64,000 bases of DNA from Ricinus communis (taxonomy: Eukaryota; Streptophyta; Magnoliopsida; Malpighiales; Euphorbiaceae): NCBI RefSeq assembly GCF_019578655.1, contig NC_063259.1, positions 1,910,001-1,974,000 on the forward strand. The letters run 5' to 3'. Numbering within the stretch: the stretch's first letter is position 1; the number at the start of each line of letters is the position of its first letter. Below, one piece after another: positions 11,330-23,730 of this stretch. Both the position numbers and the translations under genes were made by a program. The notes beneath the pieces were generated by a model. The model saw only the letters and a list, made by a program, of their open reading frames with translations. It had not been told where the DNA came from and did not search any database.

Positions 11330-12600
11330 CACGATTTGCAAATCTAGCCAACAAGAAATTTTTCTCGACTCGTTACTTCGATTAGGAGTTTATGCGCTCT
11401 ATTGGCTTTGAGGAGCAACTAAGAGGGTGGGTGAACCAACCGACATGGAGAAATTTTTTTGAGATTTTGGAACCCGCTTATACCTCGAGGTTGGCCAAGG
11501 TTGATCATATGAGTAAAATAATAAAGTTTCAATTGGCAAAGTATTTGACATGTCGATCAATGAGTTCGCCATTGCTATGGTTATTTATATGGAGGAAGAA
11601 ATAGAATCTGATGAGTATAGGCATGCACCTTTTAAGTTCTTCTAAAATCGTACTCTTGAAGGGGTTTGGGCAAATTTGGCGCCTAATGCACCTAGGTATG
11701 TGACCTCTAAATCAAAAGCCTCCACTTTTGATTCATTTCCATTGCGTTTTATGCATTTCTTGTTGACTACTACCATAACAGGTAGGGGTGAAAGTGGTGG
11801 GCATTGCACCCAACATGATTTATTCTACTTGATGTGTTTAGAGGAAGGTATATGGTGCAATGTCGCGTTGTGTCTATTGGTATATTTGCTTGAAAAAATT
11901 GGATAAAGGATGCTTGGGTTGGGGCATGTACATAACGTGACTAGCAAATAATTTGCAGATTTTTGATGGACATCAGCAATGACATTGGATCGGTTGCCAA
12001 AATTAATGGGTCTAGAAACTTTACAGTGTATGAATAAGGAAGAACAAACTTTTCCTAACATCCATTTTCCGCAAGATGATTTTCATTATGATTTGCCAAC
12101 TGATCTGCCGGCATTCACTAACGATACCCTTAGTGCGTTGGGTAATTCCGAAGTGGATCGACCATGATCCTCTTCTTTCCATCCCCCACCTATTGGAGGT
12201 GAGCCATATAAGGATTGGATGGCATATAACTTTGTGCGAACAGACAAGGATAGGAAGCTAACATAAATTGAGCAACAAATTTAGAGATTGGAAATGCAAA
12301 TATATGGGCTTCAATGTTAGGACAATAAGCTACTCAATCATCAAGTTCACTTCGGAATCAATAAGAAATGATGCATTATCAACAAATCAATATGGAATGG
12401 CTCTAGAACTCGATGATGCATTATTGGCAATAACAAGGCTATGCCCCATTGAGACCTCCACCAAGTTTCTATCAATCTCATCAAGTACAATAAGATGATC
12501 GAGTGGTCCATGATGTTGATTCCGATTACAACAATATGGAGAAAGATGACGATGATAATAATGATGGCATGGAGGGCCAAATTCCATATTTGTTTTTATG
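11330..12600 (+). pseudogene. Athila ORF downstream of pol (plant transposon protein-like)
   Basis: This is the broken ORF found 3' of integrase in Athila elements, called env-like or ATHILA ORF-1-like in the literature. Its function is not known to me with certainty. Readable parts in order: ARFANLANKKFFSTRYFD and FMRSIGFEEQL (11330-11425), NFFEILEPAYTSRLA (about 11450), then after shifts APNAPRYVTSKSKASTFD (11679 on) and ITGRGESGGHCTQHDLFYL (about 11776), which matches the TGRGDS...DLYFL signature of this group. A Pro-rich part and a stretch with heptad-like Leu/Ile spacing (about 12190-12340) come last. Multiple stops and frameshifts are present. Athila-2 has the same kind of ORF in the same place (53345-54437), which supports the assignment. 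Confidence 0.65.
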
Positions 12601-12910
12601 TTTTTCATTACATATTTTGAACAATTTAGTTGCTTTGATTTGTTTTTATTATGTTTTGAATTAGAACAATCTTAATTTCTACATAATTTTATTTTCTTGT
12701 TTGATACATTTTATTTGGTTTTTGTTTAATAGTAACTTTGATTCCCTAATTTGGTGTGTTTTTATGACTCCCTATTACTTTTATGCTTTTCATTGTGGTT
12801 AGTGTGTGTTAATTGACAGGTACCTCCAAGTTTTGAACTCCGAACTATGCAATCTAGTTATATCCAGGAAAGCAATTCTTTCCCCATTGTTTCTTTTGAT
12901 TTTTAAAGAC

Positions 12911-12949
12911 ACATTGAGGACAATATGTCCAATAAGTGTGAGGGAAAGT
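12911..12949 (+). other. Internal copy of the polypurine-tract motif, Athila-1
   Basis: ATTGAGGACAATATG followed by AAGTGTGAGGGAAAG is a second copy of the motif GAGGACAA...AAGTGTGGGGAAATT that lies directly before the 3' LTR at 13849-13878. It is about 0.9 kb upstream of it, just after the downstream ORF. It may be a second plus-strand primer site. Athila-2 shows the same doubling. Confidence 0.5.
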
Positions 12950-13878
12950 TTTATTGTTTTTTGCTTATTTGTGATTGATCTCTGTTGAGCTTAATAAATT
13001 CAATTAATTACTTGTTACGAATTTTTCTCTCTCAAATTCGTAGGTCCAAAATAATGAATTTGGTTAGTTGTTTACTAAATCAGGATTTAGTTGATTTGGC
13101 TATGAATTATGAATTAAACCTAGTATCCATGCTAGGGTTTTTGATTGATATCTGTCGCATATCTTTTCTTCTATCTTGAAGCCTTAGTTTTGTTTATGAG
13201 CATTGAAATTTTTCCAATTTTTCTTAATTTTTTTAAGTAGATACATCTAACACCCTTTTACATTTTCTTATTCTTTTGAGATGTCTGAAAGAATATAATA
13301 TGAAAGTAAAGTAAAGGATAATACAATGCTAAGAGTTTTTCGCTCTATTATGCTATTCTAAAAAAAGGTTTGAAATAAAAAGGAAATAAACTAAAGAAAC
13401 AAAACCCGAGAATATGAGTAGACATTTGAATTTGTGACTCTAGTTGAGTAGCCGGGGGTAGGCATCATAAATGTCTACATTCACATCAAAATACTAGAAT
13501 GAGCATTTTGAATATGCGCGAATCTCTAAAAAAATTTAATAAGTAATTGCACTTCATGAGAATATGTTTTGTGCATAGGGGAAAAAAATCTTTATCTCTA
13601 TTATCTTTGAAATTTTGAGTTGTTGGAAGGAATGCTCATTTCCCTAACTTTGAATGTCAAATATTTGAATCCCTTTGCTTCTTATTATGAGATTACCTTA
13701 GAAGTTGGTATTTTGTTTAAGAATCAAGTCTTAGCTAATGATTCTAGATTGTGGTGACATGAATGATTAGCCTTTAAATTATTTGATATCTATTTATTTG
13801 AGAGAGAGTTTGTCATCTCTTTGTTTTTTATTCTATTCAATTTGCTTGAGGACAAACAATTGCAAGTGTGGGGAAATT
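12950..13878 (+). other. Athila-1 3' untranslated region and polypurine tract
   Basis: AT-rich DNA without a gene. The last 320 bp (13557-13878) match 57349-57672 of Athila-3 closely, showing that the two are the same family. It ends with TGAGGACAAACAATTGCAAG and the purine run GTGTGGGGAAAT just before the LTR. Confidence 0.7.
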
Positions 13879-15210
13879 TGATAAATGTTAGAAGTACTTA
13901 CTTTTGAGTCTTGTTTTATCTTGATTTTACTTAAATTGAATTTAATTTGTTTGGTAGAGCTTGTTTTTAGTCCCTTTTAGGTTCTTTGCAAAGCTTACAC
14001 AACAAAAATAAGTTTGGCATTAAACTACATGGAAATCAAGAATCACTTATTTAGCAAGAGATGGAGTCCCACACGGGCATAACATGGGAAGAACTTGCTT
14101 GTGTGGACTTCCCGTGTGAAGTCCAAAAAGTGCCAGAATGAAGGAAGGCATGACATAGGAAGCATACACTCATATGGACTTCCCCGTGAGTTGTGAAAAT
14201 TAGCAGATTGTCTAAGGCATGACACAAGAAGAGGACATGCCCATGTGATCTTCCTATGTGACCCAAAGGATGGCTTCAAGTGTAAGTTGATCATAGGACG
14301 TGACATGACCATGTGGTGCCCATGTGGTCCTCGTATGGAATGTAAGAAGACATTATTTAAAGGAGCTTTTAGGATTATTTTAGAGGAGTTCCGTCATCTT
14401 ATTCATTTCTAGAGAGAGAAACACTTAGAAACTTTATTTTTCTTTTTATTTTTAGGATTTTGATTGGTCATTTCTTAAGGAAGAACATAAATTCCTTCAT
14501 TATTTTCCAAGATTGAGGATTCAAGTTACAGATTTTCATCCCTACTCTTCCATAAATAGTTTGAGATCTTCTTTCCCTAATCTTTATTTCTTTATTGTAA
14601 TGTTTATAAACTAATTTTCTTACTATTTGAGTTTTTATGAACCCTAATTTATTTTGTATGAATTGATTCAAAATCAATGCAATTAATGTTTTCTATGAGT
14701 TGTTTTCTTCCTTTGATTACTTAATTATCTATTTCAATTGATAAGTCGACATACTGTTTGGGATTTTTTTCATAAACTGATTAGAGATAACTTTTTATGA
14801 ATTGAGCACATCTTAAGGATTGAGATACTAGAGATAGATCTACAAGATTCTCTAGTTTAATAGTTCCTTAATTTTAATACATGACCTAAGTAAGTGAATT
14901 TGAGAAGAGATTCATCTCCCTCCTCTTAGGAATTAGTGGTTTAATCACTTGAGCAAGGTTTAAACCTCAACTCTTGATTGGAATTAATTACTATTTATTT
15001 CATGAAATATTTAACTTATTAGGGGGATTCACTAGGCTTTATCTTTGATAAGTCTACTAATTGTTTTAATCTTTATTTTTAAGATTGCTAAACATTAGTA
15101 CATGATTGGAGGTAGTACTCCCAATTAGGCCATAGTAGAATGATACTTTTATTCATCATTGTATTTTTTGATAATAATCGGTGTTTGCCGTATACAGATA
15201 GCGCGCATCA
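13879..15210 (+). mobile_element. 3' LTR of Athila-1
   Basis: A 1332-bp LTR starting TGATAAATGTTAG and ending GATAGCGCGCATCA. It follows a polypurine tract and aligns over its length with 57673-59277. GC-rich palindromic units sit at 14066-14335. Downstream, copia LTR sequence begins at once (15211), so Athila-1 inserted into the copia-1 5' LTR. The 5' LTR of Athila-1 is outside the window, so its target duplication cannot be checked. Confidence 0.85.
14066..14335 (+). repeat. GC-rich tandem motif cluster in the Athila-1 LTR
   Basis: About four units spaced roughly 75 bp, of the form CACACGGGC--AACATGGGAAGAACTTG-C-TGTGTGGACTTCCCGTGTG, decaying toward the right. The same array is at 57868-58135 in Athila-3. 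Short open frames that run through it on the minus strand (14043-14312) are shadows of this periodic sequence. Confidence 0.7.
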
Positions 15211-16661
15211 CTATCTATCTTATAAGGTTGAGGAATATGGATTCCGAGATAAGCATATGGGTGCTTGTTACAAACAAGCTCATTAAACATGATCTTACAG
15301 AGTAGTCTATATGGAATTTGTCCCAAGTATCTATGGATAATATTCTTATGACAATCATGTAAGACGTGATCCTTATACTCCTAATAATAGTATATTATTT
15401 TATATGCATTAACAGAAGATTACTATAGTTTGATACTATCAATTATAGAGTTTTGTCCTCCTATTCATGGTGTGCTTAAAGGATAATCATTGGGTATAGT
15501 AAGAGCCATATGAAGATAATAAGTTATTAATAAAGAATTTATTTCCTAACGTAATATGTCATTATCCCGATGATTCTTGATATGCATTAACATGAAGATC
15601 TTTATGCACAGTTGTATGAATAAAGATTATAAAATGTTTAATAGATCCTATTCAAAATAGTATATGCAATTATCAAGAACAAGTATGATTTGTTCAATTA
15701 TAGAGTTGAAACTTGCATCCATACTCTATGAATCAATTAGGATAAAAGTATAATGAAAGGACTGAATTACATTATAAGATTATTCACTATAAAGGTTGAT
15801 TAAAGCACTTTAATTATTCCTATACATTTGGGTGGTCATGATGCATTACTAGACGCTAATCTTGATCTATCAATATGGATTAAGTTCATTAGAGAATTAA
15901 CCTTGAAATGAAGGAGTTTAATTCATAATCCATATTCATTGCCAACATATTCAAAACCTTTTATGTCACACATAAATAGACTTTAAGTGAGCATTAAAAT
16001 GAGCCTTTAAGCATTTGGGTAAATCTTAAGCAGAGTAATTAGTAGATGTTAATTAATTAAGAGCTAATAGGCCTATAGTATTTAGCCTATGATGAGTTTA
16101 TTATCCATGGATTAGATCTTAATTAATCAAAGTGCAATTAGAAAAATAAAAGCCGAACTTAATATAAGCTAGGGTTTTGTAGAATTTTTAAACCTTTAAG
16201 GACTTTGATTAAAAGGCCATATATATAGAAAGAGATGTGTAAGGGGTGGCAAGCCATGTTTTTTATGCTCTTGTGAAGTAATCCCTAGGTAAATCAATTC
16301 ATAAGATTAATTTATTCATCCCCCTTACTTGGAACTAGCATTCGATCTCCTACATCTCTTCTCAAACTCTTAAAAGTTATTTAAGAGATCTTTACGTAGA
16401 AGTTTGTGTAGATTACCAAAAAAAGGCTGGTTATTTGAGTAGCTTTAAAGTGCATCAATCATTCTTGAAGAATCAAGAATCAACAAATCTAGAAGTAGTA
16501 CTTGGAATTGGCAGCATAGTCCATTTCCAAGCTTTCTCCATCCTTTGCTTGTTTTATGTGTTATGATTATTTTAATCAATAAGATCCAACTTAGGAATTA
16601 AGGAAAAGTTTTAAATTACTTCTGTTGCCTCTTTGATGTTTTTCAAATCAATTTCCTAACA
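15211..16661 (+). mobile_element. 5' LTR of copia-1, start removed by Athila-1 insertion
   Basis: This aligns with the 3' LTR fragment at 47880-48582 (same strand) and with the minus-strand LTR at 61301-62763. The first part of the LTR is missing here because Athila-1 ends exactly at 15210. The LTR ends TTTCCTAACA (CA at 16660-16661) and a primer binding site follows, which fixes the orientation and the Ty1/copia-like 5' end. Part of the region near 16210-16240 (ATATATAGAAAG) may be the TATA region. Confidence 0.85.
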
Positions 16662-16662
16662 G

Positions 16663-16675
16663 TGGTATCAAAGTC
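16663..16675 (+). other. Primer binding site of copia-1
   Basis: TGGTATCAAAGTC follows the LTR end by one base. It matches the initiator-tRNA-Met primer site TGGTATCAGAGC at 11 of 12 positions, the usual plant LTR-element primer. Confidence 0.8.
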
Positions 16676-17206
16676 TCTATTGATTAATTTAGTCATAATA
16701 GTTGCATAATTTTTAATTGATTATAAGCATGCAAATCTAGAATTTTAGGGCTATTTTAGAGATTTTGTTGATTGCCATAGATATATTTCTAATTTTTGGT
16801 AATTCTTGCTGCACATGAATCTTAAGGGATATAACTTATGAACTAAAAATTTATAGAATTTTTGGATCTTGTTTGATTATGGTTTGGGTGTTGGGAGTCC
16901 AAGCCATGCACATAGACAACTTTGATATGATCATCAACATCCAATCTCTAATTAAATTTGGATGGGAATAAATGCATGGGTAATTGTTATAGTAACTTTT
17001 CTTGAATATTTGATGTTCAAAATTCGTTCAAAACAATTTGGAATTATTTTCTTAATGATCAAAGCAAAACTACGCACATACTACACATTCTAGGGTTTTG
17101 GCATGTACATGTGTGTATGGATTTTGATTTGAATATGATTTAGAAGATGCACAATGAACCTTTAAACTTCTGAAAATCTAAGGTTTGCTTTTCATGAAAC
17201 ACCATA
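16676..17206 (+). other. Leader of copia-1, first part
   Basis: Non-coding leader between the primer site and gag. It aligns with the minus-strand leader of copia-2 (60839-61285 and 59278-59357). The stretch ACTACGCACATACTACACAT at 17070-17089 is nearly the same in both. It breaks off at ccata (17202-17206), the target duplication of the palindromic element, and resumes at 27354. Confidence 0.75.
17202..17206. repeat. Target-site duplication, left copy (ccata)
   Basis: ccata here and at 27349-27353 flank the palindromic element exactly at its outer TG and CA ends. Copia-2 carries the unfilled site once (complement near 59285-59300), which confirms that five bases were duplicated. Confidence 0.95.
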
Positions 17207-19574
17207 TGTCACGACCGAACTTTTTAATTAATAATTAATATTCATTAGCATGTCATTAAACATGTCATTTGTATCATAATTATGTATGACCTATTTTATT
17301 ATATTATGTGGTATATAAATAAATTATTTAGTTAAATATTGATTTAATTGAAAAGTAATAATTTAGGACTAAATTGGGAAGTTAGAAAGAAAGATGATTA
17401 AATTGTAAAGTTTCTTATTTATAAACCAACTTACTACCTCTTTATTTCTTCATTTCTTCATCTCTACTTATACTTCCTATAGCCTCTTCTTCTTTGTCCC
17501 TCTCATTCTTCTCCTTCTTCTTCTTCAAACTTTTCATTTAAATTTTGATTTCCTAATCAAATTCTACAAACTTTTAGTAAGTGACAAATCTATTTCTTCT
17601 CATAAGTTTGAAGGTTTTGGGCTTTCATAATTAAGAAAAAAAAACGTGAGTAATTTTAATTTTTTTATTTTGCTGTAAATTAGGATTAATGATATGAAAT
17701 TATTGATGATTGTACGTTTTGAAATTGTTTTAATCAAGAGTGAATATGCTATTACTTGTGATCTTCAAGCTGAAATTTCTGGGCAGAATTTTTCATCTCT
17801 AATTTGTTGACTTTAGAAGCCTAATTTCAAAAATTTCTAAACATGAAAGTTGTAGGTATATGTCTAAGGAATATTTTTGTAAAATGGTTTTGCAAAACGT
17901 TGAGTGAGTATGAACTTATAAGGTCACGAATTGCTGCTGCTCTATTTGTGGTTCAGCAGGTGATCTGGTTATTATGCTGAAGTTTTGGGGCATTTAGAGG
18001 CTGAACCAGATAAGGAGTCAAACATGAAAGTTGTTCATTTATGTGTCTAGTATATGTCTGTGAAAGTTCATAATTTTTTGTTGAGTATATAGTGAGATAT
18101 ATTGAGCTGAATATGGCCTGCTCGAAACTGTTTTAAGCAGAAATCAGACTTAGGATTCAAAAATTTGTTACTACTTAGTGTGTTTCACAACTTGAGCTAG
18201 AGAAGCCCCAATTGAGTAAAATTAGTGTCTATAGAAACTTTAGGATGTTAAATTTATTTCTGCAGAGTTTCATCAGAAAATTAATTCATTTGGCTGATCA
18301 TTTAATAGGAAACCTTTTACTATTCTGTTTAAATTGAAATTGGAGCAGCTGTATTGAAATTGCCATAACTATTTTTATACAAATGATTTTGAAGTGATTC
18401 TTTCTGCTATGGTTTCTATAAAAATGGAATTTAATTCTGAAAACGATGGAATTTTTTTAATTCTACATAATTTTTGATATAATTTCTAAATCCTTACCTA
18501 CAAGCTGCCGACACCAACAAATATGTTGATTTATTGTCATTCATCTCATGCGTCATATTAACATCAAGAATAGATGTTATTTTGTTGAAATGTGATGTTT
18601 TATGGATATTAAAGATATGTATATTTATGCCTTGTGATTGAATGATATTTGTATTGAATATGTGAATAGGTTCGTCCAAAGGCAAGGAAGTGGTAAGAGA
18701 AAAAGAATAGGATTACTTTGTTATCCTATAAATTTTGGTAAGTATTCAATAGACTAAACTTTGTGTATATTGAGTAGAAATTGCTATATTTGATTACTTG
18801 ATAATCTCTTGGTTGACTGAGTTGGTATTGGTTATGTTCTTGTCTTGTTGTGAAGTGAATTGATTGTGATGTGTTTATGAAGTGAATTGATTATGATTAA
18901 GGATTGATGACTCTTGAATTAATATTGTATGATCGGGAAAACTGAGCCGAGCGGATAGCTACCCGAGTATGTGAGTTGGCAAGACTGAGCCGGGCGGATA
19001 GTTTTGTCAAGTGACCACTGAAATGTGAAAAATGTGAGGATGAGTCATCTGATCCTAATTTGATGGAAATAATATGAAATTGAATTATTTGACTTGGTTG
19101 AGTTTGAGATTATTTGCGATTATGTGGGATGAAATTATTTGTTTATGAGAATAATTGAAATGGTTGATTTTGTGATTGTTAGTTAAATGCTGGTATAATT
19201 TTCTGTGTTTGATAAAGACTTGATAATTCTTGCCTAATATATTATAGTTTAGTACATTAAATGGTTATTGAGTCGCCAGCTCATTTCTTAGAAATTTTTT
19301 CTAGGTTAGTGCAGTTGTAGATAGCCTTAGCTGTGCATTGCTCTCTTTGCATCAATCAACATTATTAGGTGGGTCAGAGGAGTTATCTCAAGCATTGGGG
19401 CATTTTGGGTACTTGTATGAATTAAACTAATGTATAAGTATTCCTTATGTATATTAAGTGTGTTATGCCACTTAAATTATATGAATGTATATTGTAACTA
19501 AGTAATAAATTATGTTTATAAAGTTAATTGTATATATTGCTATACAATTGGATGTTTTGAGTGCGGGGGTTACA
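17207..19574 (+). mobile_element. Left LTR of the palindromic element (plus orientation)
   Basis: 2368 bp from TGTCACGACCGAAC to GGGGGTTACA. A primer site follows directly, which shows that this is a 5' LTR in plus orientation. It is the reverse complement of the LTR at 24980-27348 and of the solo LTR at 3930-6338. A pyrimidine-rich tract at about 17450-17525 lies in the likely transcribed part. Confidence 0.93.
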
Positions 19575-19579
19575 GTTTT

Positions 19580-19592
19580 TGGTATTAGAGCA
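19580..19592 (+). other. Primer binding site, left arm
   Basis: TGGTATTAGAGC starts about six bases after the LTR end and matches the initiator-tRNA-Met site TGGTATCAGAGC at 11 of 12 positions. The mirrored site in the right arm is at 24962-24974. Confidence 0.85.
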
Positions 19593-19712
19593 GGGATTAG
19601 ACCGTTGGGACATAAGTATGGGTACTTATATTTTTGTTTATATTATGTTATATAAAGGTGTGTATGTGTTGCGATATGTTAAAGTGATTTTGAATTTTTA
19701 ATATATTCCAAT

Positions 19713-20905
19713 ATGTTAAATGCTTCTGTGATTGAATTAATGGGAATAGAGGGGATTAAGAGCATAACATTCAAGCATATAGTAATTATGCACAAAGCAT
19801 TCATTGTTGTAAAGTTTGTTAATGATATAGGCATGGATGAGCACTCCACTAGCCCAATAGGTTCGCATGAGTCAGTTCATGCACATCATACTGAACAAGA
19901 ACATATGAATGAAAATGAACCGTCACAAGGAAGAGCTGAAGGGTATGCTCAGCAAATAGCTGAAGATGAACTCAACCACAATAACCACCACCTCTACTAA
20001 ACATACTTGCATTGGATGCAAACTTTAGAAAGTTAAGAAAGCATGGGGGAAAAGAGTTTGAGGGGACAATTGATCCAATTATAGCAGAAGAATGGCTAAA
20101 GTCTGTTAAAGGTGTGTTTACACAATTTAATACCCAACCGACAACCCAAATGAAAGTGAGGTATGCAACCTCATTATTTCTTAAAGATGCTAGAAACTGG
20201 TGGGAGACAATCCCGGTAGCCAGACACAACCATTGACCATGACATGGGAAGAATTCTTAAAGGAGTTCAAGGTGAAGTATATGCCATCAATATATCAAGA
20301 GAGGAAGAAGCTTAAATTCCTTGAATTGAAATAAAATGAGATGTCTGTTGCTGACTATGAATTACAATTTACAAGGTTATCCAGGTATGCACCAGAGGAA
20401 GTGGCAACTGATGAACTGAAGAGAGATAGATTTGAGAGGGGTTTGAGATTAGAGATACGTGAAAAGTTGGCAGTGCAACCACCTACCTTTATTGCTTTAT
20501 TGGAAGCTGCAACAAAAGCATAAGAACTATTCTTAGAAAGAAATATATTAGAAGCAAAGAAAAAGAAAACAACTGGGACATTTACTCTATCTTTCCCTAG
20601 AGGTACCTTATATACACCTAGGGGAGGATCAGGAAGTCAGCGAGGAGTTTTTAGAGGAAGGGGCAGTTATTAGTTTAGAAGGCCAAGTACTATGACTTCG
20701 GGTAGAAGTGGTGCATCAGTGAATGTGTGAGGTAATTCTGGGTTTACAGGTAGAGGATATAGACCTGTTTGTGGCACTTGTGGAAGGACCCATTCAGGAG
20801 AGTGTTGGGGACTGAGAGTGCAGGCTTGTTATAGATGTTGGAATCCTGGGCATTATGCTAATGAATGTGCAGTAGGTAGAGGAGCATCTAGCACCTACCA
20901 TTCAG
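19713..20905 (+). pseudogene. Gag, left arm (broken)
   Basis: Gag forms the particle that packages element RNA. The frame opens at 19713 with MLNASVIELMG, runs through HHTEQEHMNENEPSQGRAEG and a Gln-rich linker, then shifts. The core reads EEWLKSVKGVFTQFN (20088 on), YATSLFLKDARNWWETI and, after another shift, MSVADYELQFTRLSRYAPEE (20341 on) and RGLRLEIREKLAVQPPTF. An Arg/Gly-rich region and an intact zinc knuckle CYRCWNPGHYANEC (about 20827-20868) follow. Stops lie at 20521 and in the Gly-rich part. The right arm has the same gag in mirror image with different breaks, so damage came after the two arms formed. Confidence 0.88.
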
Positions 20906-21746
20906 GAGGATAGAGTAGTGTTGGGGATAATGTAGTACCTACAGCGACTGGTCGTAGAAATGGTAGGGGAGGTAGAAATGGAACTACAGCAACATATGTC
21001 CATACTGAAGATGCTAACCAGTCCTTACTGCAGGCAAGAGTGTATGCTGTTACGAGGCAGGAAGCAACTACTTCTCTAGAGATAGTAACTGGTATAATTC
21101 CTATTTGTGGGCATGATGCATATGTATTAGTTGACCCCGGATCTACATGTTCATTCATTTCATGTGATTTTGCATTGAAAATGCATTGTGGCATTGAATC
21201 TTTAGGATATGACAATTGTGTTTCGATGCCTGCTGGAGGAGTAATAATGGTGAATACTATAGTGAGGGCTTGTTCTGTGATGATTGGTGGTACAAACATG
21301 CCAGCAGACCTAATTGTGATCAATTTACGAGGTTTTGATGTGATATTGGGAATGGATTAGTTGTCTAGAAATCATGTTATAGTTGACTATTTAACGAAAG
21401 GAGTAAAAATGGTTATAGATGGGGAAATAAAAACAGTTTTCATGAGTGATAAGAAAATTGTGCCTACATGTTTGATTTATGCTACTACTGCTTTACATTT
21501 AATGAAGTATGTGTGTGATGCTTATCTTGTGAATCTGGTAGATACTGGAATTGTTAGTCCAAGGGTTTCAGAGGTACCAATAGTCAAAGAATTTCCAGAT
21601 GTATTTCCAAAAGAATTACTTAGGTTGCCACCTCAACGAGAAGTGGATTTTGAAATTGAAACTATTCCAGGAGTTGCTCTATTTCTATAACACCTTATAA
21701 AATGGCTACAGTGGAATTACAGGAATTGGAAAAGTAACTTGAGGAT
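20906..21746 (+). pseudogene. Protease and linker, left arm; ends at the palindrome junction
   Basis: This is the aspartic protease that cuts the polyprotein. Seen are VYAVTRQEATTSLEIVTGII (21040 on), the active-site region VLVDPGSTCSFIS (about 21126), ADLIVINLRGFDVILGMD with TAG at 21358 where the family has Trp, SRNHVIVDY, VVKEFPDVFP-type (IVKEFPDVFPKEL at about 21583) and RLPPQREVDFEIE. The stop at 20911 is TAG where the right arm has CAG (Gln), so a C-to-T change made it. The sense copy ends at CTTGAGGAT (21746), just before RT would start. Confidence 0.88.
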
Positions 21747-22930
21747 CATTTTTCAACTCTTTTTGTGTAGGTATGTGCTTTAAGCTTTTGTGGTTAGTGA
21801 ATATTTGAAATGTCTCTCTATAAAGATAATGTCTCCAAGTTTTCAAAGCATGTACAATTGCAGCCAATTCTAAATCATGTGTAGGATAATTTTGTTCATG
21901 AGGTCTGAGTTGTTTAGAAGCATAAGCAATAACTCTTCCATTCTACATCAATACACAACCCAAACCATTAAGTGAAGCATCTGTATAGACTAAATATTCC
22001 CCTCCTTGTATAGGTAATGTAAGTATAGGTGCTGTAATCAATCTATTTTTCAACTCCTCAAAACTAGCTTGACATTTATCATTCCACTGAAAAGTCACTT
22101 GTTTCTTCAACAGATTAGTCAATGGCTTTGCTAAAATGGAGAAACTCTTCATGAATCTTCTATAGTACCCAGCCAATCCTAGAAAACTACGAACTTCTAA
22201 AATATTTTTTGGTGGTTCCCACTCCTGAATAGCCTTCACCTTAGATGGGTCCGGTTGAACACCTTGTGCAGATACAATATGCCCCCAAAATGTAATGTTA
22301 TTAATCCAGAACTCACATTTACTGAACTTACCATATAACTGCTTTTCTCTCAAAGTTTGTAATACTATTCTCAAATGATGCTCATGCTCTTCAGAATTAC
22401 TGGAGTATATCAGAATATCATCAATGAAGACTATCACAAATTGATCAAGATACAGTTGAAAAATTTTATTCATCAAAGACATGAATGCTGCAGGTGCATT
22501 AGTCAAACCAAATGGCATAACAACAAATTCATAAATGACCATATCGTGTCCGAAATGCCATTTTAAGTATAGAAGTCTCTCCAACCTTTAATTGCCAATA
22601 CCCAGATCTCAAATCAATTTTGGAGAATACAACTGCCGCTCTGAGTTGATCAAGCAAATCATCAATGCGAGGTAAAGGATATTTGTTCTTGATAGTAACT
22701 TGGTTCAACTTCCTATAATCAATGCAAAGTCTCATACTTCCATCTTTTTTCTTCACAAACAACAGTGGAACTCCCCACGGTGATATACTAGGTCGAATAT
22801 AACATTTCTCCAATAAATCCTCAAGTTGCTTTTTCAATTCCTGTAATTCTGCTGGTGCCATTCTATAAGGTGCTATAGAAATAGAAGCAACTCCTAGAAT
22901 AGTTTCAATTTCAAAATCCATTTCTCGTTG
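21747..22930 (-). pseudogene. RT and RNase H in the palindrome spacer (minus, cut at the junction)
   Basis: Read on the minus strand from 22939: [19 protein letters not shown], the RT start ([19 protein letters not shown]), [20 protein letters not shown], a frameshift near 22560, then [17 protein letters not shown], the catalytic [12 protein letters not shown] (about 22420), [18 protein letters not shown] and RNase H ([15 protein letters not shown], a TAG for CAG near 21941, then [14 protein letters not shown]). The usual TDHKSL Asp reads Asn (TNHKSL). The reading ends KHIPTQKEL near 21755, where it meets the antisense of the left-arm linker. Nothing downstream of RNase H (integrase) is present. 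Clade signatures fit chromoviruses. Confidence 0.9.
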
Positions 22931-23730
22931 AGGTGGCAACCTAGGTAATTCTTATGGAAATACATATAGAAATTCTTTGACTATTGGTACCTTTGAAACC
23001 CCTAGACTAACAATTCCAGTATCTAACACATTCACAAGATAAGCATCACACTCAGATTTCATTAATTGTAAAGCAGTAGTAGCATAAATCAAACATGTAA
23101 GAACAATTTTCCTGTCACCCATGAACATTATTTTTATTTCCCCATCTATAACCATTTTTACTTCCTTCGTTAAACAGTCAACTATGACTTAATTGCTAGA
23201 CAACCAATCCATACCCAATATCACATCAAAATCTCACAAATTGACCACAATTAGGTCTACTGGCATATTTGTACCATAAATCATCACAAAACAAGCCCTC
23301 ACTATAGTATTCACCATTATTACTCCTCCAGTAGGCATCGAAACACAAATGTCATGTCTTAAAGATTCAATGCAAAATCACATGAAATGAATGAACATGT
23401 AGATCCGGGGTCAACTAACACATCTGCATCAAGCCCACAAATAAGAATTATACCAGTTACTATCTCTAGAGAAGTAGTTGCTTCCTGCCTCGTAACAGCA
23501 TACACTCTTGCTTGCAGTAAGGACTGGTTCGCATCTTCAGTATGGACATATGCTGATGTAGTTCCACTTCTACCTCCCCTACCTTTTCCACGACCAGTCG
23601 TTGTAGGTACTATATTATCCCCAACACTACTCTGTCCTCCTGAATGGTAGGTACTAGATGCTCCTCTACCTGCTGCACACTCATTGGCATAATGCCCAGG
23701 TTTTCCACATTTATAACAAGCCTGCACTCT
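22931..23730 (-). pseudogene. Protease and zinc knuckle, right arm (broken)
   Basis: Mirror copy of 20826-21680. From 23727 downward: the intact zinc knuckle CYKCGKPGHYANEC, a Gly/Arg-rich linker with GGQSSV (CAG kept here), VYAVTRQEATTSLEIVTGII and the protease site DVLVDPGSTCSFIS, with a stop after DFALNL near 23359. The rest (VNLVDTG-type and EFLYVFP) continues in other frames to 22952. It is broken by different mutations from the left arm. Confidence 0.88.

Noticed and set aside
14043..14312. Overlapping minus-strand frames with repeated HVMPV/SHGKS-like words
   Set aside because: These are shadows of the LTR motif array. The homologous array at 57868 does not keep the frames.
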